From the NCBI GenBank assembly GCA_003255065.1, contig QAOA01003166.1, forward strand, positions 36,992 to 100,991: a DNA stretch of 64,000 nt, in the 5' to 3' direction. The position numbers and the translations under genes were made by a program. A model generated the notes under the pieces. It was not told the origin of the DNA, searched no databases, and worked only from the letters and a program-made list of their open reading frames with translations. The DNA is from Cercis canadensis (Eukaryota; Streptophyta; Magnoliopsida; Fabales; Fabaceae). Of this stretch, positions 48,250-60,801 are shown piece after piece (the first letter of the stretch is position 1; each line of letters begins with the position of its first letter).

Positions 48250-50163
48250 TGTGATAATTCCATAAAATAGAATTATTATAGCTCCAATTATGCTTTATCT
48301 GGCTAGCTCTTAAGTCATTTTTGCATGAATATGTATCATATTCTCTAGTTATTTATTAATTTTAGTTAGTGTCAAAGTTATAGTTTTATTTAACTTACTA
48401 GCATGTTTTTAGCTCATTCATAGTCCCTTTTTGAGTGATCTTGAAGGTTAGAGCATTAGGAGGGTGAAGAAGGAACTAAACGGGACAACACAAGTGCTGG
48501 AAAAGCTCTCTGACCAGCCAGCGCCCAGCGCCAGAATCCTGGCGCCCAGCGCCAGCCAGGCAGAGAAGAAGTCCAGCGCTCTACAAGTCAGCGCCTAGCG
48601 CCAGAAATCCAGCGCCCAGCGCTAGAATGTCCGAGAAGTCCCAGTAATCCTGGCGCCCAGCGCCAGCATCCTGGCGCCCAGCGCCAGACATCCAGCATCA
48701 GAGCCTCTCTTGTCTTCATTGGCCAGCGCCCAGCGCTGGTATCGCAGCGCCCAGCGCTGGCTTCATTGCTGAGGTGTCTTTCCACTTTTCTCTTGGCCAT
48801 AACCTACCTATAAAAGGAACAAGAGGGAGAAAAGAAGGAAAATCCGGAGAAGAGCCGTCAAGAACAAAGAGGAGGAAGGAGCTAGAAAACGGGACAACAC
48901 AAGTGCTGGAAAAGCTCTCTGACCAGCCAGCGCTCAGCGCCAGCATGGCAGAGAAGAAGTCCAGCGCCCAGCCAGCCAGAATCCTGGCGCCCAGCGCCAG
49001 CATGGCAGAGAGGAATTGCAGCGCTCTACAAGTCAGCGCCTAGCGCCAGAAATCCAGCGCCCAGCGCTAGCATGTCCGAGAAGTCCCAGTAATCCTGGCG
49101 CCCAGCGCCAGACATCCAGCATCAGAGCCTGTCTTGTCTTCATTGGCCAGCGCCCAGCGCTGGTATCGCAGCACCCAGCGCTGGCTTCATTGCTGAGGTG
49201 TCTTTCCACCTTTCTCTTGGCCATAACCTACCTATAAAAGGAACAAGAGGGAGAAAAGAAAAGAGAATCCGGAGAAGAGCCATCAAGAACAAAGAGGAGG
49301 AAGGAGCTAGAGCATTTTTGGAGGATTCAACCCAGATTTCATCTAGTTTTTCTTCTCTTCTCTCTTAATGAACTCTTTTTCTCTGTATTTCTATGTTGTA
49401 GCTATGAATAGCTAAACCCCCTTTAGTTAGGGGTTTGATGTAGCTAGGTTTGGATGAAGCTTTATTGTTGAATGAAGTTATTTTAATGCAAGTCTCTTTG
49501 TTGGAGTAGATTTTACCGCTCTTAATGCCTTTAAATGCTTAGCTACCATTTGGATGGTTTATTGATTCATGTTGATGCTAGGGATAGTAAGATATGAATA
49601 TGCTCATGTAATTTCTTCCATAACTCAAGTTAATCTTGGAATAGATAACTTAGTTTATGTGGTTTGAAGTAATTTCCTAGAGCTTAATCACCTAGACAAG
49701 TTAATTGTACCAAGGAATTGGACAATTAGTTGGCATAGGGAGGATTGCTTCTCCAAGGGATTGGGTTCAATCAAATTAGGGAAATTGGCCAACAACAAAG
49801 GATTTGTAGCTAAGATAATGTATTCTTCAGTGATTCAAAGGTTATTTTGTCTATGAAATAACCGGAGTCCAAACCAAGTGAAATTAACCCCTAACTTTCT
49901 TTATTTCCTTGTAAATCTCTTCAACCAAAATTTCTACCAAGTTGTTGAGACTTATTAGCTAGCTTTAGTTATTTGATTGTTCATAATCATTTAGATATAT
50001 CTTTCTCCAAACCAAAACATTTATCATTCCAAATAGAATCATTGTTAGTGAAATTGGTACTTGCTAACGTTAAATCCCTGAGGACGATACTCTACTCACT
50101 TTTATATACTACTTGTGTGGCCCGGTATACTTGCCGGTAGAAATCATTTTAAAATCCACAACA
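48250..50163 (+). repeat. LTR of Athila-like Ty3/gypsy element 1 (~1.9 kb)
   Basis: Starts TGTGATAATTCC after a polypurine tract and ends CCACAACA before a tRNA-Asp primer site. It includes a GC-rich tandem and palindromic block (48481-49311) and near its 3' end 'gaggacgatactctactcac', typical of Athila LTRs. It is bordered by a polypurine tract on the left and a primer site on the right. It could therefore be a 5' LTR whose left neighbour is another element, or an LTR shared by two elements. Confidence 0.82.
48481..49311. repeat. GC-rich tandem duplication (~409 bp) with palindromic GCGCCCAGCGC words inside the LTR
   Basis: 'cgggacaacacaagtgctgg' starts both copies (48481 and 48890). Inside each are many 11-mers GCGCCCAGCGC followed by C or T and AG or GG, such as CCAGCGCCCAGCGCTGG. 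These contain inverted words (CCAGCGC/GCGCTGG) able to pair with each other. Base composition differs sharply from the AT-rich surroundings. Confidence 0.9.
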
Positions 50164-50169
50164 AGTTTT

Positions 50170-50187
50170 TGGCGCCGTTGCCGGGGA
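50170..50187 (+). promoter_or_regulatory. primer-binding site, tRNA-Asp type
   Basis: TGGCGCCGTTGCCGGGGA lies 6 bp past the LTR end and is complementary to the 3' end of plant tRNA-Asp. This is the usual minus-strand primer of Athila/Tat-lineage gypsy elements. Confidence 0.92.
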
Positions 50188-50334
50188 TTACGGTATTTAG
50201 CAATATTAATAGTAACTAATAAGGTCCTAGTTTGGAGCCTTATTTTTCTGTTAATTGAATTCTTTTAATCAATTATTCTTTATTCTTTTATTGATTCTTC
50301 AAGGTTACTAATATCTTTCATAGAAACTTGGTGC

Positions 50335-53300
50335 ATGCGAGGTACTCTTCATCCTGACTCATTGCTTTTTGATCCTGAGATCCAAAAGACAGCTCGGAGA
50401 CTTCGCAAGCAAACAAGGGAAGCAAGGCAATCACAACCTGAGGCTATGGCAGATCAAGATCAAAGAGGGAGACCTGATCCTCCACCTAAAACTCTAATGG
50501 ACTATTCTATTCCCACAGCTGAGGGATATGGGACTAGCATAACAAGACCGCCAGTTAACGCCAATCATTTTGAACTTAAACCATCTTTGCTTCAGCTGGT
50601 GCAGCAAAACCAGTTCAATGGTTCTGCTGTAGAAGATCCTAATGCTCATATCGCGAGTTTTCTCCAAATATGCGATACAGTTAAGCTTAATGGGGTTCAC
50701 GATGACGCTATACGACTTAGGTTATTTCCCTTCTCTGTTAGGGATAAAGCTAGGAGTTGGCTGGAGTCTCAACCCAGAGGGAGTATCACAACCTGGGCGG
50801 ACTTAGTGCAAAAATTTTTAACTCGGTATTTCCCTCCAGCTAAGTCAGCCAGATTGAGACATGAAATCACCTCATTCCGTCAACAAGAGGGAGAATCATT
50901 GAGTGAAGCTTGGGAGAGATACAATGATGTACTGCGGAGATGCCCTCATCACTCATTTGATTTTTGGATTCAAGTCCAATCTTTTTACAACGGGCTGCTA
51001 TCCTACATGCAATCCAATGTTGATTCTGCAGCTGGTGGGGCTTTGAATCACAAGACACCGGAGCAAGCATGGGATTTGTTGGAGATGATGGCAAGCAATG
51101 ACTACCAAAGCCAAGGGGATAGAGTTATGCATAAGAAGGGTGTGATGGAAGTGGGAGCCCTAGATGCAATTTTAGCTCAGAATAAATTGCTGACTCAACA
51201 AATGGCTGAACTCTCCAAGAGATTTGAGACTATGAATGTGAATGCTGTTAGTCACCCCCCAAGTGTATGTGATTTCTGTTCTGGTTATCATGCATCTAGG
51301 GAGTGTCCTGGTAATATGTTTAGCTCTCCTTCTCAAGAGCAAGTCAGCTATATGGGTAATCCCCCACGAACTCAGAATAACCCATATGCTCCAACCTATA
51401 ACCCAGGGTGGCGGAATCACCCAAATTTCTCTTGGGGTAATCAGGGAAATCAAGGAGTTCCTCCCAGATCTAATTACTCCTATCAGTCTCCACAACAGCC
51501 TCCTCCAAGTTCAACTTCACAACCCCAACCTAATGAGAAGAATTCCTCTTTGGAAAGTGCATTAGAGAAATTAACAACCTAAACCTCAGCCTTCATTCAA
51601 AAAACCGCAACGTTTATGGATGAAACAAGGAGTGGGTTTCGTAATCAAGATGCATCCATTAGGAAATTAGAGACTCAGGTGGGGCAGATGGCACGGGAAT
51701 TGGCTGAAAGACCCAGGGGCTCTTTACCTAGTGATACCATTCCTAACCCCAAGGAACACATCAAGGCTATTACCCTTCGTAGTGGTAAGACCTTGGATGA
51801 ACCCTCTGACGCTACCAAGAAGCTCCCGTGTACTCCAGTTGAGCCCGAGGTGAAAGACACCACTCCAGTGGAGACTCCAGTAGCACCTGTGGAGAATACA
51901 TCTAAATTGTTTCCAGACAATCCTCCCCCCTATGTTCCACCTCTACCATTCCCTCAGAGATTGCAAAAGAAAAAGCTAGACTCACAGTTCTCTAAGTTTC
52001 TGGAAGTATTCAAGAAGCTTCACATCAACATACCATTTGCTGATGCTCTTGAACAAATGCCCAGTTATGCCAAATTTATGAAGGATATACTATCACACAA
52101 AAGGAAGCTGGAAGACTTTAAGACTGTAGCACTTACTGAGGAGTGCAGCGCTATTCTTCAAAAGAAACTACCACCTAAATTGAAAGATCCAGAGAGTTTT
52201 ACTATACCTTGTACTATTGGTAATTCTTTTTTCGGTAAAGCCCTTTGTGATTTAGGTGCTAGTATTAATTTGATGCCTTTGTCAGTTTATCGGAAATTGG
52301 GTCTTGGAGAAGCAAAACCTACAACAGTCTCATTGCAGCTAGCTGACCGATCAATCAAGTACCCCAGGGGTATAATTGAAGATGTCCTAGTCAAGGTGGA
52401 TAAGTTCATCTTCCCTGCTGACTTTATTGTTCTGGACATGGAGGAAGACCAAGAAATCCCAATTATTCTTGGTCGACCATTCTTAGCTACAGGGAGGACT
52501 CTGATTGATGTGCAAAAAGGACAGTTAATTTTGCGGGTACAAGATGAGGAAGTAGCATTCAATGTCTTCAAAGCCATGAAGTACCCCTTGGATGGTGATA
52601 GCTGCTTCAGACTTGACACCATTGATGAGTGTACCAGAGATCTTGTTAGAGAGACAAGTCCTATGGAACCGCTTGAGGCATGCTTGCTTGGCAGTTCTCC
52701 TCCTGATGATCCAGAGATTCGAGCGGTTGAGAGTCAACTTGAGGCCACCGCTCCTATTTTTATCCACCGTTCCTTTGAAGAGCTAGGGAAAGGGGCCAGT
52801 AGACCAGTGTCATCCATTCACAAGCCACCGATTTTAGAGCTCAAACAGTTACCTGGGCATCTGAAATATGGATTCCTGGGAGATTCATCTACTCTGCCAG
52901 TCATTCTTTCTGCTTCTTTGACGACCGATCAGGAAGATAAGCTACTGAGAGTGCTTCGGGAGCACAAGACCGCCATAGGGTGGTCCATTGCTGATATCAG
53001 AGGTATAAGCCCTTCTTTGTGCATGCACAAGATTCTGATGGAGGATAGTTACCGACCGTCTGTGGAACACCAACGGCGATTGAACCCTAACATGAAAGAG
53101 GTAGTGAGAGCAGAGGTACTGAAGCTTCTGGATGCAGGGATCATCTATCCTATCTCCGACAGTGCATGGGTCAGTCCGGTGCAAGTGGTTCCCAAGAAAG
53201 GTGGGATAACAGTGATAAAAAATGAGAAGGATGAGTTAATTCCTACAAGGACTGTGACAGGGTGGCGAGTATGTATCGACTACAGAAAGCTCAACACAGC

Positions 53301-55511
53301 CACTCGAAAGGACCATTTTCCTCTTCCTTTCATCGATCAGATGCTCGATCGGCTAGCTGGACATCCTTACTATTGCTTCTTGGATGGGTATTCGGGCTAT
53401 AATCAGATCTCCATCGCACCTGAAGACCAAGAGAAAACTACCTTCACCTGCCCTTATGGTACTTTCGCTTTCCGGCACATGCCTTTTGGGTTATGCAATG
53501 CACCGGCCACTTTTCAGCGGTGCTTGGTACTTTCGCTTTCTGGCGCATGCCTTTTGGGTTATGCAATGCACCGGCTACTTTTCAGTAGTGCATGATGGCG
53601 ATATTTTCTGATATGGTGGAGCGTTTCATTGAGGTTTTCATGGATGACTTCTCTGTCTTTGGGGAGTCTTTTGAAACTTGCCTGGTCAATCTCTCATTAG
53701 TTCTCAAAAGGTGTGAGGAAACCAATCTGGTGCTAAACTGGGAAAAATGTCACTTCATGGTGACATAAGGCATAATTTTGGGCCACAAAGTCTTTGCTGC
53801 TGGTGTTGAAGTGGATAGGGCAAAGATTGCCACAATTGAGAAATTGCCTCCTCCTACCTCGGTCAAAGGTGTGTGAAGTTTTCTAGGGCATGCTGGGTTC
53901 TATAGACGGTTTATTAAGGATTTCTCCAAGATTACAAAACCCCTGTGTAATTTACTTCTTAAGGAGGTTCCTTTCTAATTTGATGCAGATGACTTAGTGG
54001 CATTTGAGGTTTTGAAAGAAGCCTTGATCTCCGCCCCTATTATTGTAGCCTCGGATTGGGATCTTCCATTTGAGCTGATGTGCGATGCCAGCAATTTTGC
54101 CATCGGGCCTATTTTGGGACAAAGCCGGAATAAGAATTTTCATGTCATCTACTCTGCGAGTCGCACTCTGAATCCTGCACAGATGAACTATGCTACCACT
54201 GAAAAGGAGCTGTTGGCTGTGGTATTTGCCTTTAATAAGTTCAGACCGTATTTGATAGGCACCAAGACGATAGTCTTTACTGACCACTCGACTACCAAGT
54301 ACTTGATTGAGAAGAAAGATGCAAAACCCAGGCTCATTAGGTGGGTACTTCTACTTCAAGAGTTTGACCTTGAAATTAAAGATAAAAAAGGAAAGGGGAA
54401 TGTGGTGGCGGATCATCTGTCTCGTTTAGAACCACATGACCAATAGGCACCTTCCATTCCCCAAATTGATGATGCCTTCCTTGATGAGCAACTCTATCAT
54501 ATCATAGCTGGACAGTCCCCTTGTTTGTGGATTTTGCAAATTTTCTAGCAACCAAGACACTTCCACCAGAGCAAAGTAGTCAACAACGGAAGAAATTTTA
54601 TTCTGATGTGAAGCATTATCTTTGGGATGATCCGTTTCTATACAAACATTGTTCTGATCTTATTATCCGAAAATGTGTTCCTGAAGCAGAAATGGCTCAC
54701 ATTCTTCATCATTGCCATTCTTCAAAGTATGGGGGTCATTTTGGAGCTAACCGCACTGCGGCCAAAGTTCTTCAATCGGGATTTTACTGGCCAACATTGT
54801 TCAAAGATGCTCATGCATTTGTCTCCTCATGTGACTGGTGTCAAAGGACGGGGAATATTTCTAACCGTCATGAGATGCCTTTGACTACTATCCTGGAGGT
54901 AGAGCTGTTCGATGTGTGGGGCATCGATTTCATGGGACCCTTCCCATCGTCATTCAACAACCAATACATCTTAGTAGCGGTTGACTATGTGTCCAAATGG
55001 GTTGAGGCTGCTGCCTTACCCATGAATGATTCTCGAGTGGTAGTGAACTTCCTCCGAAAGAATATTCTTACTCGGTTCGGAACCCCAAGAGCAATTATCA
55101 GTGATGGGGGGAAGCATTGCTGCAATAAGCAGTTCGAGACTTTATTGGCCAAGTATGGGGTCAAGCATAAGGTAGCCACTCCTTATCATCCTCAAACAAG
55201 TGGTCAAGTGGAGATTTCAAATAGGGAGCTGAAGTGGATCTTAGAAAAGACAGTGAATGCCAACAGAAAGGATTGGTCCAAAAAGCTTGATGATGCATTC
55301 TAGGCGTATCGCATGGCTTTTAAGACACCGATTGGTATGTCTCCATACCAGTTGGTGTTTGGTAAGGCTTGCCATCTGCCTGTTGAGTTAGAACATCATG
55401 CTTACTGGGCCACCAAAAAGCTAAACTTTGATCTCCAAGTTGCGGGTGAAAAGCGATGTCTTCAATTGAATAAAATGAATGAGTTTCGTCAGGGGGCTTA
55501 CGAGAATGCCA
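50335..55511 (+). pseudogene. Athila-like gag-pro-pol of element 1, broken and truncated at an N
   Basis: The capsid-like Retrotrans_gag domain lies in the first ~300 codons (ARSWLESQPRGSITTWADLV, then FLTRYFPP), followed by a zinc-knuckle-like CDFCSGYHASREC. A TAA at 51580 interrupts the frame, which resumes unchanged. The protease has ALCDLGASINLMPLSVYRKL and IILGRPFLATG. The reverse transcriptase has RVCIDYRKLN and FLDGYSGYNQI. A 67-bp tandem duplication (53461-53593) then breaks it. The catalytic VFMDDFSVFG lies beyond, with further stops near 53766, 53874 and 53976. RNase H ([14 protein letters not shown]), then an integrase with H-H-C-C ([21 protein letters not shown]) and D-D-E region ([24 protein letters not shown]), follow. 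A stop at 55301 comes after. The N at 55512 ends this copy. It is not functional. Confidence 0.93.
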
Positions 55512-55512
55512 N

Positions 55513-58058
55513 AAACTCAATAACGCCACTCGAAAGGATCATTTTCCTCTTCCTTTCATTTATCAAATGCTAGATCGACTAGTTGGGCATCCATATTACT
55601 GCTTCCTGGATGGGTATTCTGGCTATAATCAGATTTCCATAGCCCCAGAAGACCAAGAGAAGACTACCTTCACCTGCCCTTATGGTACCTTCGCTTTCAA
55701 GCGCATGTCTTTTGGGTTATGCAACGCACCAGTTACTTTTCAACGGTGCATGATGGCGATATTTTTTGATATGGTGGAGCGCTTCATTGAGGTTTTCATG
55801 GATGACTTCTCAATCTTTGGGGAGTCTTTTGACACTTGCCTGATCAATCTCTCATTAGTTCTTAAGAGATGTGAAGAAACAAATCTGATGCTAAACTGGG
55901 AAAAATGTCACTTCATGGTGACAGAGGGTATAGTTTTGGGCCACAAACTCTCTGCTGCTAGTGTTGAAGTGGATCGGGCCAAGATAGCCACAATTGAAAA
56001 ATTGCCTCCTCCCACCTCTGTCAAAGGTGTGCGCTGTTTTCTGGGGCATGTTGGTTTCTACAGACGATTCATTAAGGATTTCTCTAAAATCACTAAACCA
56101 TTTTGTAATTTGCTTCTTAAGGAGGTTCCCTTCCTGTTTGATGAAGATTGCTTAGTGGCGTTTGAGGTTCTCAAGAAAGCTTTGATCTCCGCCCCTATTA
56201 TTGTAGCTCCGGATTGGGATCTTCCATTCGAGCTGATGTGCGATGCTAGCGATTTTGCCATCGGGGCTGTTTTGAGATAAAGTCGAAATAAGAATTTTCA
56301 TGTCATTTACTATGCGAGTCGCACTCTGAATCTTGCACAGATAAACTATGCTACCACTGAAAATGAGTTGTTGGCTGTGGTATTTGCCTTTGATAAGTTC
56401 AGGCAGTATTTGATTGGCACCAAGACAATAGTTTTTACTGACCACTCAGCTATCAAGTACTTGATTGAGAAGAAAGATGCCAAACCTAGGCTCATTAGGT
56501 GGGTACTTCTACTTCAGGAGTTTGACCTTGAAATTAAAGATAAAAAAAGGAAAAGAGAATGTTGTGGCGGATCACCTATCTCGTTTAGAACCACATGAGC
56601 AGCAGGCACCTTCCACTTCCCAAATTGATGATGCATTCCCTGATGAGCAGTTCTATCGTATCCAAGTTGGACAGTCCCCTTGGTTTGCAGATTTTGCAAA
56701 TTTTCTAGCAACCAAGACACTTCTACCGGAGCAGACTAGTCACCAGTGGAAGACATTTTACTCTGATGTGAAGCACTATTTGTAGGATGACCAGTCTCTA
56801 TACAACATTGTTCGGATCAGATCATCAGAAAGTGTGTTCCTGAAGCAGAAATGGCTCACATTCTTCATCATTGCCATTCTTCAGAGTATGGGGGTCATTT
56901 TGGAGCTAACCGCACTGCAACCAAAGTTCTTCAGTCGGGATTCTACTGGCCAACATTTTTCAAAGATGCTCATGCCTTCGTCTCCTCATATGACCGGTGT
57001 CAAAGGACGGGGAATATTTCTAACCGTCATGAGATGCCTTTGACTACTATCCTGGAAGTAGAGCTATTCGATGTGTGTGGCATCGATTTCATGGGACCAT
57101 TCCCATCGTCCTTCAATAACCAATACATCTTAGTAATGGTTGACTATGTGTCCAAATGGGTTGAGACTGCTACCTTACCCACGAATGATTCTTGAGTGAT
57201 AGTGAACTTCCTCTGAAAGAATATTCTTACTCGGTTTGGAACCCCATGAGCAATTATCAGTGATGAGGGGAAGCACTTCTGTAATAGGCAGTTCAAGACT
57301 TTATTGACCAAGTATGGGGTCAAGCATATAAGGTAGCCACTCCTTATCATCCTCAAACAAGTGGTCAAGTGGAGAATTCAAATAGAGAGTTGAAGTGGAT
57401 CCTAGAAAAGACAGTGAATGTCAACAGAAAGGATTGGTCCAAAAAGCTTGATGATGCACTCTAGGCATATCGCACGGCTTTTAAGACTCCGATTGGTATG
57501 TCCCCATACCGGTTGGTGTTTGGTAAGGCTTGTCATCTGCCTGTTGAGTTAGAACATCATGCTTACTGGGCCACCAAAAAGCTAAACTTTGATCTTCAAG
57601 TTGCGGGTGAAAAGCGATGTCTTCAACTAAATGAAATGGACGAGTTTCGTTAGGGGGCTAACGAGAATGCCAAGATTTATAAAAAGCAGACAAAGAAATG
57701 GCATGACAAGCATATTGTGCATCGTGACTTTGCCCCTGGTCAACAAGTCCTCATTTTCAACTCACGTTTGAGGCTTTTCCTTGGAAAATTTAGATCTAGG
57801 TGGTCGGGACCTTTTACTGTGATTCAAACATTCTCACATGGAGCTGTGGAAATTCAAAGTCTGAACAAAAAGTTTAAGGTTAATGGTCAGCGACTTAAGA
57901 GCTACATTGATGGTGTGAAAGATTTCCCCAAATCTTCCATCACCCTGAAGAACCCCAGTGATCCATTCCGAGAAAGTCTAGCTAAAGACTATAAATTTAG
58001 CGCTCATTGGGAGGCAACCCAAGTGTTTTTCAGCACATTCCTTTACTTTTACTTTTAG
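55513..58058 (+). pseudogene. second Athila-like pol copy (element 2), 5'-truncated at an N, with stops
   Basis: It begins inside the reverse transcriptase (FLDGYSGYNQ, VFMDDFSIFG, SFGLCNAPVTFQ) and repeats RNase H and integrase of the upstream copy, with visible differences in most lines. Stops or frameshifts are at 56278 (after FAIGAVL), ~56550, 56783, 57193, ~57330 and 57460. The last open part (57717-58058) has the usual end of plant gypsy integrase: RDFAPGQQVLIFNSRLRLF, GKFRSRWSGPFTVIQ and VNGQRLKSY. The differences show that this is another element, and not a simple assembly repeat of the first. Confidence 0.9.
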
Positions 58059-58204
58059 TTCTGTTATTTGATTTCATTTAGGTTGCTAGTATGTGATAGA
58101 AATAGATTTTTAATGTTTAGTTGTTCATGTCTTGCGAGGTATCACGTGCATTTCCAATTCATAGGTGCTTATCGGTGTTTTGATAGGTGTGCCACCATTT
58201 TAAA

Positions 58205-58490
58205 GCAGTCTTGGAACACAAAAAGAATCCCTGGGCAGACGCACAACGCCGCACCCCTCAATATTCAGAGTTGCAGCACCCAAATTTACAGTCTGAAGGT
58301 GTAGAAACCAGCAAGCTAGCGCTGCACCCCTCATTCCTCAGAGGTGCGGTGTCCAAGACATCATAGCCTGGCAACAAGCTAGCGCGCACCCCTCATTCCT
58401 CAGAGGTGTGGCACACGAGACATCAGAAAAGCAAGGAGCAAGCCAGCGCTGCACCCTCATTCCTCAGAGGTGCGGTGCTCGAGCCCACAC
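58205..58490. repeat. hairpin-forming tandem units between pol and the post-pol ORF
   Basis: Three units with 'gcaccc(c)tcattcctcaga' plus 'ggtgcgg' at ~58323, 58387 and 58450, and a diverged one at ~58248, spaced ~60 bp. Within each, GCACC-CTC and GAGGTGC can pair. The units begin with AGCGC words (ctagcgctgca, ccagcgctgca) like those in the LTR of element 1. Confidence 0.8.
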
Positions 58491-58710
58491 TTTAAATTTT
58501 TTTTGAAACAAAACACCCACAGGGTTTCTTAGGGGCCATGGTAAGATTAAATAACTTCCTTCTTTTTCCCCCACAACCACACACACGCACACACCATCTC
58601 CATCCCTTTCAAACTTCTTTTCTTCTTTCACTCCAAACTTCCCCATTGAACTACCCAAGCCATTCGAAAGGACAAGCATCCATTCTTGCCCACTTAGCAA
58701 TTTTTTTTAA

Positions 58711-58715
58711 GCACA

Positions 58716-58770
<55 letters not shown>
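58711..58770. repeat. (CT)n microsatellite
   Basis: A long TCTC run between pol and the post-pol ORF of element 2. Confidence 0.95.
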
Positions 58771-59603
58771 TTGTTTCTTCGCATGTTCTTTCTAACCCAT
58801 ACCCACAATCACCTACCCATTATAAAATTTCTTGCTAAATCACACATACACCTACTCATTACTCAATTTCGCCCTTCTCTGTCCATTACCCACTAGGTTT
58901 CACATCACAATTTCCTCACATTTACTCTCACACTCACTCCAAGTCTTTTTCGAACTACAAAGGGGTCTTTTGCAAGTTTTGGCCAATCAAGGTAAATTTC
59001 TCACCTTTTACTTCCCTTTTGGATTTCCTGGATGTACTTTGGCCATTTTGGAGGTAATGCATATTTCAAATGGCTTTTAGAACCTTCTTTCTTTCACATG
59101 CCCACCATATGTTCGATGAATTGCTTCTATACATGTGTGATGCCTCTGGATGCGCTTATATGCCCTTGCATACATTGCTTTCCTTAGCTCTTAAACTTGC
59201 ATGATTTGGTTTCGCACTTGCTCAACGGATACTATGTGTATATTTGATGAATTGCTTACAACCAAAATGTCTTGCATTTTACACATGTACACTACATTGT
59301 TTCTCATTATTTTCATGTCATGCCTGCCAGTGTTCCTTTGACATATGCCTCACATTGAAATTCCATTGGTCTCTGTTATCGCATGCATTGAGTAGCCTCG
59401 GACACTCCCATGTTGACCATTTGTGTGCCTATCATTAGTGTTCATCTACTGCTCATATGTACCCAATTGGCCAAGCTTTTGGCACCATGAAGCAAAGCAT
59501 ACTTTGCACCCATGTTAAAATTTTCGATTTTCTGGTTGTGCCTTGAACTCACTTTGGCATTTTTCTTTTTCAAGTTCTGCCTACAGTATCCGGCATTCGC
59601 ACA

Positions 59604-60701
59604 ATGTCATCAAAGAAGCAGAAAACTACCAGAGGTGCCTCTTCCTCAACACCACCATCATATGACAGGCGCCGCTTTGTTAGTCCCGAGGCATTCCAGC
59701 GGTTCCAAGTATTTGTGGCCAAGCACACCATCGTCCCGGAACAAGGCATCCAACTTTCTCATTCGGGCGACTATGTTGATATTATCCGCCACCTAGCTAA
59801 GAGACACTGGACGCACTTTGCCCAGCAACCTGAAGCTACAGTGGTGCCTGTTGTACGGGAATTCTATGCCAACGCCCTTGAGCATACCAACGGCAAGGTG
59901 TTTGTCCGCAGAAAGCTTGTCCCCTTTAGTCGAAGCGCCATCAATCGTTTCTATCACCTTACCACAGTCCAGGACAACGCGTACAAGACCCCTACGGAAG
60001 CCGAAGATTGTGACATGGATGCCATTACACAGCTCCTCTGTCGACCGGGCACTATCTGGAAGATGTCCCGAGACCGATACATCTCTCTCCCGAAAGATGC
60101 CCTCGACACTACCGCGAAGGCATGACTGCATTTCCTCACCGCCAAACTCCTCCCTGTCACCCACCTTAGTAATGTCGTCACTGAGCGGGCCTTCCTCCTC
60201 TACACCATCATGGCTGAGCTCCCCCTGGATGTGGGCTGTATCATTCACGAGCACTTCCTCGACATTCTCCGGGGTGCCACAACAGGCAGGTTACCTTACC
60301 CCTCTTTGATCACTCACATGTGCAAAAATGCTAGAGTGGCTAGGAGCGCGGACAAATAGCTCATTTTTCCTCATCATGCCCTTGATGACAACACTTTGTA
60401 TGCCTTCAAGAGTTGGAGGTCAGCTGACATAGACCCAGCCAGATCCTCACAACCCTCTCAGTCCCGCCGACCTCTTTCAGCCACTGAGAGGTTTGATAGA
60501 ATTGAGGAGGACATACGCGGCATCCACACCACCCTTGGTGCCATGCAAGACACCCTCACCCAGCAGCAATCCTTCCAAGACAAGGTGGACCACTTCATGC
60601 AGTTCCAAACTCAGGCGCTTAACCAGCTCCTGTGCCAATGCACACTCGCCCCTGGGCCCATACCCACCATGCAATCAGATCCAGCACCTCCAGCTTCGTA
60701 G
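59604..60701 (+). pseudogene. post-pol ORF of the Athila-like element ('putative plant transposon protein', PF20167-like), two stops
   Basis: A single frame of 366 codons with TGA at 60123 and TAG at 60357. The N-terminal part reads RRFVSPEAFQRFQVFVAKHT, then VVPVVREFYANALEHTNGKV and FSRSAINRFYHL. I associate this pattern with the plant-specific domain found downstream of pol in gypsy elements and in stand-alone genes. The C-terminus is a predicted amphipathic coiled coil (RFDRIEEDIRGIHTTLGAMQ). It sits where Athila and Calypso elements have their 'env-like' ORF, but I see no signal peptide or membrane segment, so an envelope role is not supported. Reading across the stops is only to show the common frame. 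The copy is dead. Confidence 0.75.
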
Positions 60702-60801
60702 GAGGACGACGAGGATGTCGTGTGACCCACCGCTACTTCAGGGAAGTCTCATTCACCCTTTCTTTTAGTTATTTTGAACATTAGGGACAATGTTGTATTT
60801 T

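Noticed and set aside
48588..49237. Frames in both strands of the GC-rich LTR block (e.g. WRWAPGLLGLLGH repeats)
   Set aside because: Low-complexity translation of the GCGCCCAGCGC array. No start context, and duplicated with the 409-bp unit.
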